From Nageia nagi (Eukaryota > Pinophyta), in NCBI GenBank assembly GCA_050084985.1, contig JBITNC010000001.1:97092001-97156000 (forward strand): a stretch of 64,000 nucleotides of DNA. The letters are read 5' to 3'. Positions 1-11,769 of this stretch are shown here, piece by piece. A program made the position numbers and the translations under genes. The notes under the pieces are model-generated. The model was not told where the DNA came from, made no database searches, and worked only from the letters and a program-made list of their open reading frames with translations. Every line of letters starts with the position of its first letter. Position 1 is the first letter of the stretch.

Positions 1-700
1 ATTCAAAGATTGGTTGGCAGTGATTCACCAAATCGGTAACAAAGGCCAAAGGTTTACAATGAACACAATTATGGTGTAGAGAATGCAGAGTCGTTCTTTG
101 ATCGTTACCGATCCAACTAACTGATGTCCATCCATTATTGACTATTATCGATCCACAATGATCGTTGTCAAATGCTGATTAAAACCGATCAATAAAAACT
201 CGCTTTTTGTATTCAAATACTGTAGAATATAGTATCATTATTATTATTGATGTGTATTGTGAGTATGTTCATGATAGTTATGTTGAATGATTCATCTATC
301 TAAATTGCATTTTAGGTTCATATTTTGATATACACAAATGCAAATGGAGTTGTAATGCACTATTGGTCTACTTTGTAAATATTGATGCATATATCAAAAA
401 TATGGCAATAACATGTAGCAGAAACATAGTAGCATTTACTTAGATTATATATTCATTATATTAATTAGTAAATGCACAAATAATCAAGCATACATTCATT
501 AACAAGTACATCATTGGTGCCCTAAAATTGCATACCACCAATGCCATAGGATGAACAAAATTACGAACATGAACAAGAATGTACCAATGAGCGAATTAGC
601 AAATAATCAAATGATAAACATACATGCAAACTTACAAAAAAATAGATGTGCAATATATATTGAAAAAATAAATTACAATCCTTCAAATGATCTTCAATTG
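1..700. other. unassigned AT-rich DNA, possibly rest of an LTR
   Basis: No gene is supported here. It lies just beyond the recognisable part of the left LTR remnant (701-951) of the minus-strand gypsy element, so some of it may be the 3' portion of that LTR. The right LTR is truncated, so the end cannot be found by comparing the two. Short open frames look random. Confidence 0.4.
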
Positions 701-951
701 ATAATCCTTGTATTAGCTTGAAATGATTATTTGCCCATGATTTGCTCATGTTCTATAGGTCATCAAATGATGCCTTTATAAATGATACAAGTTTACATGA
801 CTTTGATATTTTGACCCCTTGTACAATCCAAAAGGTCAAATACATAGCCTACACCTCTTTTATATATTTTTAATCCCTTTTCATATAATAATTTTTTAAG
901 GGATTAAAATTATTTATTAAATACATAAAGGTTCATTTTGAGGCATCTACA
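701..951 (-). repeat. 3' LTR remnant of Tat-like gypsy element F
   Basis: About 250 bp here recur in direct orientation at 6458-6709 with many substitutions. The pair flanks a minus-strand gypsy pol remnant. Read on the minus strand the repeat begins TGTAGATGCCTC, directly after a purine tract, as expected for the start of a 3' LTR. The distal end of the LTR cannot be fixed because the other copy is cut at 6458. Confidence 0.7.
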
Positions 952-966
952 TTTGCCCCTCTTTGG
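952..966 (-). other. polypurine tract of element F
   Basis: On the minus strand CCAAAGAGGGGCAAA lies immediately upstream of the LTR start at 951. This is the normal place of the plus-strand primer in an LTR retrotransposon and it supports the minus orientation. Confidence 0.7.
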
Positions 967-1499
967 ATGTGTGATTGAAGCAATGAAATTATATGTCCAA
1001 AAAAGAAGTTTAGTGAAGATATAGAAATTTTTTTTTTTGATCTTTTTATTAGTGTTATCTTTTATTGAATGATGTTGAGGGTCTTTATGTTACCCCCCTT
1101 TTGACTTGGGTGTCCTAGGAAAGATCCTTAAGTTGAGTAGCTAAGGTAAAAGCTATTGAAGAAGTTATGTTTAGGAATACTATTTGGATGATGTTTGGAT
1201 GACTATGAAAATCCATATCTGAGGCTAGAGATGGAAGGTATAATGTGCCTTCTTTATATTGACTCAATTATGAATCTATCTATTTTGTTGTGTCTAATAC
1301 TCAAGAACCATTTGTACTAACATCCATGCATAAAATAAAGAGGTTACACTTTGGATTGGTGGAAATGAAAATGAAATATATGCTATAATAGCCCAATAGA
1401 TTGTGAGCATAATGCTGGTGCCCTAGTTTTGACTATAATTTTCTTCTATTTTGTTTGATTTGTGTACCTATAGTAAAATTTTAGTCATAAAATAATGAT

Positions 1500-1940
1500 G
1501 GATGCATAGTAAGTTGTTTCATCCATTAGAGATGATCCAATGTTAACATATTGCTCATAGCTACATCATCAATTTATCTTTTAAGTGAGTGAACTCACTA
1601 ACCCTATCGATGGCCTTCGATGATCATACATTTGTATGTTTATGATCCAAAGATATTATTAGATGGGTTCAAAGAAAAAACCATGTGGATACATAACAAA
1701 ATGTATCATCCATTAGAGATGATCTGAATACATTATGCTTTATATGGGTTTAAAGCAAAAAACCATGTGGATACATAGTAAGTTGTATCATCCATTAATG
1801 ATCAATCAATATCAACAACTTGCTAACAATTGTATCACCAATTTACTTTTAGGTGAGTGAACTCTCACTAGCCATTTCATTGGCCATCAATGCTCATGCA
1901 TTTTTATGTCCATGATTCAAAGATATTAGACTGTCAATTG
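1500..1940. repeat. tandem repeats in the 3' untranslated part of element F
   Basis: A block including CATAGTAAGTTGT, TCATCCATTA and GTGAGTGAACTC begins near 1505 and again near 1774, a period of about 269 bp. A shorter partial copy begins near 1690. The block sits between the end of integrase (about 2100) and the 3' LTR. Tandem repeats in a long 3' spacer are known in Tat/Ogre-type gypsy elements; placing this element there also rests on its extra RNase H. Confidence 0.6.
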
Positions 1941-2099
1941 TTTTTCATGCTACCGATGTTGTGCTAATAGTCAAGCACACCATCGATGTCATGTTTTGTG
2001 TGGATCTATACATAAAACAAAAAGAAATTATACCCTTGCATTTTATATGAATTATTTTGCAAGGGAACATAGGTATGATTTTCAAGTGTAAAAATACTT

Positions 2100-3170
2100 G
2101 AGATGGATGGCATTAAAGGTTTTTCATTCTTCCTTCACATCCAAAGTTAAGAACTTATATGCTTCTGATCCTATTGCATAAATAATAACATATGGGCCCA
2201 ACCAATAGGGTCCAAATTTACCTTTAGCCTATTTATTTGCTATTATTTTGTTGATATTCTCTTTTAGGACTAGGTACCCTATTTTGAACTTTATATCTTT
2301 TATCTTCTTCCCAAATGCTCTCTTAAGTTTGGCATGGTATACCTTTTGATGCTTGATGGCTCTGATTCATTTTTCATCTAACATCTCTAACTAATGCAAT
2401 CTTGCTTTTCTTGCATCTTCATCTAGAATATCACCTTATAAAGAGATCCTAAGTGAAGGAATCTCTATCTCAAGTGGGATAATGACCTCATATTCATATA
2501 AAAATGAAAAGGGGGTTGCCCCAGTGGCTATTTGAACACTAGTTTTGTAGGTCCATCATGCATATGGCAATTGCTCATGCTAATCTCTTTTGTACTTATC
2601 CCATGTTTTGGAAAGAATACTCTTGAGTGTCTTGTTTGTTGCATTAGCTTAACCATTACCTTTAAGGTATTAAACTAAAGAAAAGGTTTGTGTGATGTGA
2701 AAATTTTTACAAAATGCTTGCATATCCTTGCCCTTGAGATTTGGACCATTATCCATGATCAACCTTTATGGAACACCAAATCTAGTGATGATGTATTCTA
2801 TAAGGAATTCAATAATATTTTCTTGTGTAAGTGACTTCATGGGGATGGATTTTTCCCACTTGGTAGTATATTCTATAGCTATGATGATAAATTTGTGTTC
2901 TTCTCTAGAATGAGGATTAATCATGCTAATCAAATATATGCACCAACTAGTAAAGGGCCATGGAGAAATAATGGAATTGAGTTCTTAAGTGGGTCATTTT
3001 TCTAAGTTTGCATGCTTTTGGCATTGCACATATACTTTCACATGAGTTTGACAATCTTCTTCCATAGTGGGCCAATAGCACCCTATTCTTAAGATCTTTG
3101 TATAAAGAGCTTTTGCATGAAAAGGGCCACCACATAATCCACCATAAGCTTGCTCTAAAGTAGTAGCTAT
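2100..3170 (-). pseudogene. integrase of element F, degenerate
   Basis: The minus strand encodes, in order, an H2C2 zinc-binding region ending YWPTMEEDCQTHV (about 3170-3000), the catalytic core (about 2950-2500) and a C-terminal part with the GPY-like motif WLGPYVI (about 2190). The integrase joins element cDNA to host DNA with a DDE triad. Here the first Asp reads Tyr (IYLIS), the second survives in IMDNG, and the Glu position in the NGQAE-type motif reads Asn and follows a stop codon. Several other stops occur. The enzyme is clearly inactive. The family is a plant Ty3/gypsy element of Tat/Athila type by motif resemblance. Confidence 0.85.
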
Positions 3171-3599
3171 CTCATATTGTGTTAAACATATCAAAAAAGC
3201 ATCATCAAAGAATCTTATATATAAAATATCACCAATGATAACATATTTCATAGAAATCCTTCTCAATCTTAGTCTATCATTCTTAACATATCTAGAAGGA
3301 ATACTTTGGTCTCTTAAGTAGCTATAGATATCAAAATACCAATCTTGAAAAGCATCATCATTGGAAATAAGATAGGAAAAAATAGAATGAATATGAGTTG
3401 TGTAAGATGGAGAACTTAACTTACAGATAGTGAGAATGGTCTCCTCATCTTCAAGCTCAATTGGTACCAAAGTGGTTATGCTTGCCATAGCATTTGCATA
3501 TCTGTTATTAGTCCTAGGAATAATATCAATAGTATACCTATCAAGCCTATCCAAAAATTCAATCACAACCACCCTATAAGGCCATATATTCTCATCTTT

Positions 3600-4200
3600 G
3601 GTATCATAAGTACCCTTCACTTGGTTGATAACAAGCTATGAGTTCCCATAAATTTCAATGTTTACAATTTTTAGTTCTAAATCTACCTTCAATCATAGTA
3701 TCAAAGCTTCATACTTAGCCATATTATTAGTGCATTTGAAATCTAATTTACATGCAATAGGAATTACTTGACTAGTAGGGGAGACCAAAATAATACCTAC
3801 CCCTACTCCATGAATGCATCTCGAACCATCAAAATATAGGTTCTATACTACAGGCTCATCTTTTAGAAGATAAATATAATCATCAAGTATAGAGATATCT
3901 TCAAATTTGCATCATTGGTGCCTTATTGATAGGTCATTAGGCCGTTGGAACCATGGATCCTTCTCAAAAACATCAAAAAATTCTTTATGGACAACCTCCT
4001 CTCCTTTCTAAGGGAAATCTATTATCAGATCTATAATGGCCTATCCTTTAATATATTTTTTCTTCACCACATTAATATCAAATTCTTGCAATAACATTAG
4101 CCACTTTGTAAATCTATCTTGCTTGGAAGAGGCTAGGGTTGCTCCAATTTGAAGCAATCTCTCCTTATTTGTAGTGTCAATATTAATGTTTAGCAACTCT
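3600..4200 (-). pseudogene. RNase H region of element F, inactive
   Basis: Near 3830-3610 (minus) lies the second, additional RNase H typical of Tat-lineage gypsy elements, with YFDGS at its start and NNMAKYEAL and IYGNS further on. The usual acidic residues in the last two motifs (Glu in AEYEAL, Asp in YGDS) read Lys and Asn, and two stops are present. Upstream, near 4130-4070, is the tail of the ordinary RT-linked RNase H (WLMLLQEFDI). A frame continues open from 3620 through the integrase zinc region. Intact RT motifs were not found, so most of RT is deleted or unreadable. Confidence 0.75.
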
Positions 4201-4946
4201 TTTTGTGAGAAGGTGAGATCCTTCTTTTTTGGTCATAATGATGGAAAATACTCCATATTAGGATCAATAATATCAACTTCTTCTAAGGGATAAACCTGTA
4301 ACACAACATGAAAATTGACCTCTTGGCCAAAGTGAGCAAACTCATGAAGAATATAAGAGGCATGATGTTTTCATTAGACTTGGGCAATTTTGAATGTGCC
4401 TTCAAGTATCTAAGAAATCATAATTAGTACCTAAACAATCAAAGGCAAGAGGCAAGCTATGATCAATCAACATATGTTCATCAATTTCATTAGATAATTC
4501 TATCACATTAGATATTTAACAAATTTTATGGGACTCCATTTTTGTTTAACCTATCCATCACTTCCTAGACTTATCTTAGAAAGCTATGTTTTCCAAAAAA
4601 TAGAAAAATTAGACATACCTTGCTCATTTTTACCTAAACCTCCTCCTATGTACTTGTAATTATTAACCATATAATTTTGAATAAAAGTAGAAGGAAAGGT
4701 TTTACCTGATTTGGAAGATGTAAGGACATCATCTGTATAAGATTGGTTCATTGTTTGAGATAGAATAGAGCTAGAAGGATCATTGACATCATCATCCATA
4801 CAATTTTGGTGCCTTGTATGTAGAAAAACATAGCATTGGTGGCCTAAAACAACCAATATTTGAGGCTATCCCAAATCTTTAATGAATACGCATAAGTTTG
4901 TATCATCTATTTTGTAAGTGCCCATACCTATTTCTATGATTTGCAC
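4200..4946 (-). pseudogene. unreadable pol segment of element F
   Basis: This stretch lies between the protease-linked region and the RNase H on the same strand, where reverse transcriptase should be. The 90-codon frame at 4584-4856 has no motif I recognise. It is assigned to the element by position only. Confidence 0.45.
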
Positions 4947-5658
4947 TTATTTATCTATATTTTCCCTCAATGTGGGATCATCCAAGGATTCTATTTCAAA
5001 AAGTGGTGGAACTAAGACCATCTCCTCAAATTTAGCAACATTGCATAGTGCATAGGGCTTATGATTAGCTAATATTGTATGTACTTCTCCTTGGAATTCA
5101 AATTTCAGTCTACCATGTAATCTAGAAGGAACAACTTCTATATCATGGATCCAAGGTCTTCCTAAAAGTATGTTATAAGACAATTTCAAATCAACTACTT
5201 GAAACTTGGCTATAATAGTTCTAAATCCTATGGTAATCATTATGGTAGCTATGCCTAGTGGTTTCTTAGAAGAACTATCATAGGCTTTAATTTTGAAAGT
5301 AGCTTCTTCTAATGGGGGGATGGTTACACTTTTTTCTTATAATTGAGTCAAAAATTGGTTAGAACACACATTCACAGTTAAACCATTATCTACCATGCTC
5401 CTTTTGAATTCCCATTTATCTACCATAGGGGTGATATATAAAGATTCACACTCATCTAGTAGTTCTTGGTTGAGTATTTCAGATTTGTGAAAGGAGATAG
5501 TGTCACTTTCCTTAATGGTTTGGAGCTTATTAGAAAATGTAGCTACTAAAATGTTAGTAGGAATGGTTTCATTCTTAAATAAAGCATATAAAACTTCCCT
5601 ATGAGATTGAGAAGTAGAAATGAGATCATACAAGCTAATCTTGGCTAGTGTATTTTTA
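4947..5658 (-). pseudogene. aspartic protease region of element F, interrupted by a TRIM
   Basis: Two frames, 5337-5633 and 4947-5240, carry the usual Tat/Athila-type order: MYDLISTSQSHREVLYALF at the N side, MVDNGLTVNV at the place of the retropepsin active site, then YNILLGRPWIHD downstream. The active site reads D-N-G instead of D-[ST]-G. The frame is broken between 5240 and 5337. The coding sequence upstream continues only past the TRIM at 5664-5932, which split it. Confidence 0.8.
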
Positions 5659-5663
5659 ATTGA

Positions 5664-5932
5664 TGTTATGAACCGTTACACCAAAAGGTCGACCTGTTAG
5701 TGAATCCACACACCTAGGATCTTAACATTCCACCATGCTCCGCATCCAACATCCTCGATGGCTCTCACTTGTGGCGGGTCTCACTCTAGTCTTCTTTAGG
5801 TAGTCCTTTCCACAGTAGCCCTTTCTGGAGATTCAAACTTGGGATGTATGGCCAGCTTTGATACCAAATGTTATGAACCATTACACCAAAAGGTCGATCT
5901 GTTAGTGAATCTGCACACCCAGAATCTTAATA
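5664..5932 (-). mobile_element. 269-bp TRIM retrotransposon with 64-bp LTRs
   Basis: Direct repeats of 64 bp (5664-5727 and 5869-5932) differ at only a few positions. On the minus strand the LTR begins TGTTA (the 5' copy reads TATTA) and ends TAACA. Two bases after the 5' LTR lies a primer binding site, TGGTATCAAAGC (complement of 5855-5866), which matches tRNA-iMet. A purine-rich GGTGGAA precedes the 3' LTR. The target-site duplication is a perfect 5 bp, ATTGA, at 5659-5663 and 5933-5937. The internal part is about 141 bp and codes for nothing. It is non-autonomous and must have used enzymes from another element. It sits inside the protease/gag region of element F, so it is younger than F. 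Confidence 0.93.
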
Positions 5933-5937
5933 ATTGA

Positions 5938-6457
5938 TCAATCATATTGTAAACTTTAAGATCAGATGGGACACTTACTTGTTTAGTGGTAACTAGATTT
6001 GGAACATTGCATGGATTTGCTCTTCGCAAGTTAACACACACCTATTTGACTATTATGACCACATTGATGGCATTTCCTTATTTAGTAAGATGTCCATCAA
6101 TTTGATACCTTCCTTATTCTGTGAGGGCTATGATAACTACTTCTAATATTTTGTAAAAGTTTATAACATGCCCTTTTCATTGATGATAAGTACAATATGC
6201 CTCAAAGTTTCCCAAAGGGGTATCATCATCAACTTTTTCAAGTAGGTGTAGGAGGCCTTTCTTCATTAAGTCCCTCAAAAGAATTTTGGTGGAACTAGAA
6301 ATGTGTAGTTGGTCTCTTTTGATGAAGTAGATTTTTTATTCCTTTGGAGGAGTCTTGGGTCTATTTACCATATTAACTAGTTTCTCCTTTTTCTTGGCAT
6401 ATGATTTCCTATTATCTTTGAAAAAATTATTAGATGTATATTTAAGCTCTCCTATAG
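5938..6457 (-). pseudogene. gag-protease junction remnant of element F
   Basis: The minus strand shows recognisable but broken coding sequence, such as SVPSDLKVYNMIDQ next to the TRIM and a zinc-knuckle-like YCTYHQ..GHVINF at about 6190-6140, whose later Cys is Phe-Tyr. It is cut abruptly at 6458 where LTR sequence begins, so most of gag, the primer site and part of the 5' LTR were deleted. Confidence 0.6.
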
Positions 6458-6709
6458 ATAATTCTTGTATTAGCTTGAAATGATTATCTTCCCATGATTC
6501 TCTCATGCTCTATAGGTCATCAAATTATACCTTTATATATGATACAAGTTTACATGAATTTGATATTTTGACCCCTTGTACAATCCACAAGGGTCAAATA
6601 CATGGCCTACACCTCTTTTATACATTTTTAATCCCTTTCTACATAATAATATGTTAAGGGATTAAAATGGTTTAATAAATACATAAAGGTTCATTTTGAG
6701 ATGTATACA
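6458..6709 (-). repeat. 5' LTR remnant of element F, truncated
   Basis: This is the direct-repeat partner of 701-951 on the same strand. The junction at 6458 goes straight from gag-like sequence into mid-LTR, showing a deletion of the LTR 3' part plus the primer binding site. Confidence 0.7.
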
Positions 6710-9574
6710 AATGAGTTTATCAAATTCATGTTTAACTCCTAAAAATGATGATGATGTACAAAATTTGTAGAAAATCAAGTGCATGATAATGATAGTGATG
6801 ATGTTGATGATGATTATATAGTTAAAATTGATTATGATGCATGGATAAGTTTAAGATGTATGATATTAGATTTTAAAATCTATCATTTCAAGATCAACTC
6901 AAGAAAATTAAATAACATATGTTAGCCAATCCATCTTTTATGTTAAGCATTTATATTGATCTTGATTTAGAGGAAAAATATCATGAATTTATAAGGAAAG
7001 AACTAAACACATTATCAGAAGATCCATATGCAAGGAAATATTGTATGCAAAAATTTGAGCAATATGAAATACAAAAGCAACAACAAAGATCCTAAATTGT
7101 AACCTAAATTGCAACCTAAAATTCAAATTCAAACTCAAACTCAGCCTCAATAATCAAAACCAAAATAATGTTGGTAAAAAGTAATACCTTAGGAAGCTTC
7201 AAAACCACAAGATGCCCATGTCATAGAAAAACTTAAATATGGTTCCCATGTCATAAAATTTGATTTACCACTAAAAGTAAAAAAAGAAACATCTGGTTAG
7301 CAGTGCACAAGAAAAAATTTAGTCTAATTGGATCCACTTGAGATTTGATTATAGGAATATAGAATGCAAAAATAATGGCCTTTTGAAAATTATCAATTTA
7401 AGATTACACTCCTTAATATGCACTTGCAAATAGAAATATTTAGTAAATTATCTCACTTAGTACAACTTGAAGCTATTGATATTCTTGAGAGAGTAGCAAC
7501 TCAAGGTATGAAAAATGTAGTGGATAATATAAACAAAAAAGGTCAATTTCTCATAGAAAAATATGTTAAATATGATGATGGTTCCACTACCCTCTAGTGT
7601 ACTATAATTTCTAATTTTGCATATCATTTAGGATGCATTTCATATGGGTTGCATATGATTTGAGTCAGTCTCATGCAAGCATTTGGTTACCATGGAAAAT
7701 TTCATCAAGTTTTTAATCATGTTATCTTTGAATATTCATCTTTTCAATAATGTTCTATTATTTCTTATTTACTTTTTGCATCTTTTCATTCTCATCGTTT
7801 CATCAAATCTTCTTCTTTCATCAAATATTTTTCTTATCTCTATCCCTCATCAAGATTCTCAAATTTGCCATGCTAATCAAATGTATCATGTATAAGGTAG
7901 TCTTGTTTCTAGTCATTAAATCTCATATTAGTTGCATTTCATGAAAAATATCAAAAAATAAGAATAAATAAGAGAAATTAGGAAAAAGTGGACATAATCT
8001 CAACTAGGGGCAGTATCAATTTTAGTTGGGGGCAATATAATTTTCAGTTGGAGACAATTTTAGTTTCAGCTGGGGGTATGATAGAAATCAAATATCAAAA
8101 ATTAGAAGACAGAAATTCAGAATTCAAAATCATAAAGTGCAAACTTGCCCATTCCTGGGGCACACAAGTAAGTACAAGTAAAGTATATAATCTCAAATAT
8201 TTTGATATTGGTATCAAGTTATGTTATGATAATATTTATGATATTCATTGCCAAATTTATTACAATTGATTAATTAAGACCACTATTTATTTGAATATCT
8301 AGTATGAAAAATGAACATTGCACATGTTATTCTTATGACTACATTTTCAAACAAAATGTATATTTTACTAATAAAATATAAAAATTCAAGGTCATTGTAT
8401 CTATGAAAATATAGTATAATATAGTAGCATTGCATTGTATAAACATATATTTTTGGAATATTGAATATCTAAATTGTAACTACTTAGTGCCACCTGAATA
8501 TGCTCTTTATCTGGATGTTCAATTTTATAATTTTAATGTTGTTAACAATGTGATTAATGCAAAATTATGGATTTTTTTAAATATCAATAATGCTATCATG
8601 GTTTTAATAGTTCAAAATGACTAATATTATGATTATATAGCTTATACATAGACCAAAGGAATATAGGATCAATATGTATCACATTAATGCTTATGCAGAA
8701 AATTTTATGCTATGTGAAAATGTTCTTTCATGGTTTTTATGATGCAAAATATTATTTCTTTTTGTTAATTGAATGTCATTCAAGTTTAGAGGTTTGATAT
8801 TATTATTTTCATGTTGTTAATAGTGTGTGTCTACTAAAAGTTTGTTGCACATTGGGCATGCTACAAATCCTTACATATCTATTTATCAAGAAACAATGTC
8901 TTTAGATGCCACCTATTATGAGAAATTATTATCCTTTGAGCTTTGAATTTTCTATCTTTTGTGCCCTCCATAATCCATCATATTCAATGTTGTTAATGGT
9001 GTGCTTCTCCAAGGTTGTTAATGGCATGCATCCTAAGGATCAAGGGTTTCAAAATTTGGTGGCAAAGTTTGTTGATCCATTACAAAATCATCTTCAATTA
9101 GGTCCCAATCCTTCAAAGATCCATTGGTATTTTCTTTTGAGGATTTAACATACACTTCATATTAGGTGGATGCTTTTCATGTATATTTGTTGTATCTGAT
9201 ATAGTATACATATCTAGCTCTTCTTATATTGTAGATCATTTTATTAATTGTATATATTCATATTTTACATAATTTAGAGTCTACACTTGTTCTCCTCTTT
9301 GTTGCATGGTAAATTTAGATGGTATCTTACATGGGGATCCAAAAGTATGCAAAGGGGTTAGGTGTACTTGCAAATAATATTAATATCATTTTAATACCTT
9401 AACAATGCTATGTTATATATTTTAGAAATTCTTCAACTTGGTACTTCTCAAATTGTGATGAAACATTCTTCCCTACAACTCACTAAGGATCTCACTTGCG
9501 TGAGAGAGAGATCCACCTTGAAGTCCATCTAAAACATTCAATGCATCCTAGTTTGTTTTATACTTTTATAGAGT
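6710..9574 (+). other. unassigned spacer with faint coding-like stretches
   Basis: No intact gene. From about 6950 to 7730 the plus strand has broken but protein-like stretches (for example KYHEFIRKELNTLSEDPYAR near 6980-7040 and LVQLEAIDILERVATQGMK near 7460-7520), separated by stops and frame changes. They look like an old transposon-type ORF of unknown family. The short frames from 7683 to 9148 show no known motif. The remainder is AT-rich. Confidence 0.35.
8002..8089. repeat. 22-bp tandem repeat, four units
   Basis: Four consecutive 22-base units start at 8002, 8024, 8046 and 8068, each near AGTTGGGGGCAAT followed by an AT-rich tail. They differ from each other by several bases. No function can be inferred. 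Confidence 0.7.
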
Positions 9575-10003
9575 GTTATTAAGAATATGAAATCACATTT
9601 CAAAAAAGTAAAATTGAATTAACTATTGTTACCAATATAATGATTTAAGGTCTAACTAACTTAAGGCTCCATTTATCTTTAAAAAAAATATATGAGTGAT
9701 GCATAAATGATAAATTGTAGAATATTTAAATTCTTAACAATGCCAATGTAAATTGTCCAAACCTTGTATGCACACCTAGTTAAAAAATAGGAGAGATGAA
9801 TAATGCCAATGTATATGGAAGCGTATATGTTGAAATAGGTAATTTAAGTTGGGGGTTAGTGGGTAAGCTTTGGTGTTTCCATCTTGTACAGTCTACCACC
9901 TACAAACTTTCTTTTGATTGTAAAAGCTTTTAACTTTAATTAAAATACCATTTCCATTAAAAAATGATGTAATTAAATTAAATTTTGAAGAACACGATGA
10001 AGC

Positions 10004-10317
10004 TATCATAATTACTAAATATTATTATTTATATATAATTTCTCCTATATCTTATTTAATTTAGCTTTATGTTTGTTTAATTGATAGTTGTACTATACAT
10101 TTTGATTTCAATATTTTAATAGTAATATTTAAATTATTTAGGTCATGTAAGTATCATAATTCTCTTTTATACATATTTAATATCATAGTTACTAAATATT
10201 ACTATTTATATATAATTTCTCCTTTATCTTATTTAATTTAGCTTTATGTTTGTTTAATTGATAGTTATATTATACATTTTGATTTTAATATTTTAATAGT
10301 AATATCTAAATTATTTT
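10004..10317. repeat. 177-bp tandem duplication next to gene copy 1
   Basis: A block of about 137 bp beginning TATCATA at 10004 recurs at 10181, a 177-bp period. The equivalent places in unit 2 (about 20616-20750) and unit 3 (about 42665-42800) have only one copy, so the duplication is specific to unit 1. It lies about 0.8 kb downstream of the gene's stop codon. Confidence 0.75.
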
Positions 10318-11080
10318 TTTATAAATTATTTTTTAAGCAAAATGATGCTTAAAATTCATTTGGATACTTCAACTCATAGGCTAGTGTAATTTATGTTAAA
10401 AAAGGTATTGAAATTTTAACAAAGGTTACTTAAATTTTATGATAATTGTTTAAATAATGATAAAGAAAATTGCAATTCTATCTTGATTTCAAGATAGAAC
10501 AAATAAATATAAAAAATTTAAAGAAGTATTATACAAAAATACATTACTCTTTATTATCAATGTTTTACAAAATATGACCATCTATAAAGATACAAATAAA
10601 TGATTTCCTTCAACAATGATTTACATGTCACATCTTACTGCAATAATTAGTAAGATTATTTATATATTTCTATTTAATTGAGATGATAAACTTAAACACC
10701 GTTTAATATAAAAAGAATAATTATTTCATTTCATATCGTCCATAATTCTCTTTTATACATATTAATAATGAGTTAATCAATGATATAAATATTAAAAGTG
10801 TTGAATATTCTATAATAAATTTCTAAGATTACATAAAAAAATATAAGTTTTTTTAATCACTTTTTTACATATGCAACCAACCAATTTATTGAGAAAACTT
10901 CCATCAGATGATCATATGATCAACCCAAAATCATGAATAAACAAATCAGATGACCTAGTATTATTCATCTCAAAAATTTGAGAGTTTAAACATTAAAGAA
11001 TACTCAGATCCAATTAAATAACTTCAAGTTCAAATACCTGAATCGTCAAACACAAATGAACCAAAACAACTCAGAAACTC

Positions 11081-11769
11081 TCAATTTTCCTTGGGCACAT
11101 TCACACATGAAAATATTTTTGAGAAAGCCTTTGAGACTTTGTAGCCAAAGCTTCTCTTTACTCCCATTCCTTTTGAGCCTCCTTTTCTATGCTTTTCATG
11201 CTCCCTTCCACCCTTCTCATCAATAGCTCCAAGTACTACATGCAATTCATTCAAAACATAGTAAAGAAGGGACCAAAAATACTTTGTTATGAACAAATTT
11301 GGATATAAGTATAGCCAACCTTTGTCAGTAGATGGTTGAGGATGGTTTGTTTTAGATGCAATAGTAGAACCTGAGGATCTCCTCTTCAAGACAATTTCAT
11401 TAATATTGTCCTTCAGAAAACTGATTTCTTCTACCAAATTTTGTTTAGATGTGCGAACTGGAGTATTCAAATCCTGCAATTTCTTAACATGGTATTGTTA
11501 AAATCTTGCACAAGAACTAGCATATAATCAAGCCCTAATACAATATACAAAAACATATAAAACTATGGATCATCACCACCTACCTCAACGTCTTCAAGTT
11601 CATTCAAGAAGCCCTCCAGTTGATGTCGGGTCTCCAGTCCAACAATTTGGTCGCTACTCCTCATGATATCCACTTCTGATTTTCTGACTTTATTCCATTT
11701 TTCAGATACCGTTAGAAGTGCATTGATATTCTCTGTGTTTGTTTTACTCTTGCTGTTTTGAAAATCCAT
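11081..11769 (-). CDS. unrecognised 164-aa protein, gene copy 1
   Basis: Coding exons (minus) are 11769-11584, 11473-11320 and 11235-11081, of 186, 154 and 155 nt. Together they give 495 nt, 164 codons plus TGA. Introns of 110 and 84 bp start GT and end AG (GAG|GTAGGT, TTGCAG|GAT, AAAG|GTTGGC, TGTAG|TAC). A non-coding exon ends at 12026 (CAAG|GTATTT); intron 1 ends at 11791, and ATG 11769 is the first ATG after splicing. The protein starts MDFQNSKSKTNTEN, has a charged, probably helical middle (LETRHQLEGFLNELEDVE, EEISFLKDNINEIVLKRR) and a Lys/Arg-rich tail ending FSCVNVPKEN. No signal peptide or membrane segment is visible. I do not recognise the family. Intron 3 is open in frame, so retention would add 28 residues. 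Expression is untested. Confidence 0.72.

Noticed and set aside
2728-2913. Plus-strand 61-codon frame
   Set aside because: It is the opposite-strand shadow of the integrase core of element F.
9488-9516. Small inverted repeat GGATCTC...GAGATCC as a terminator or small RNA hairpin
   Set aside because: The stem is short and the loop imperfect, it has no transcription context, and such hairpins are common by chance in 64 kb.
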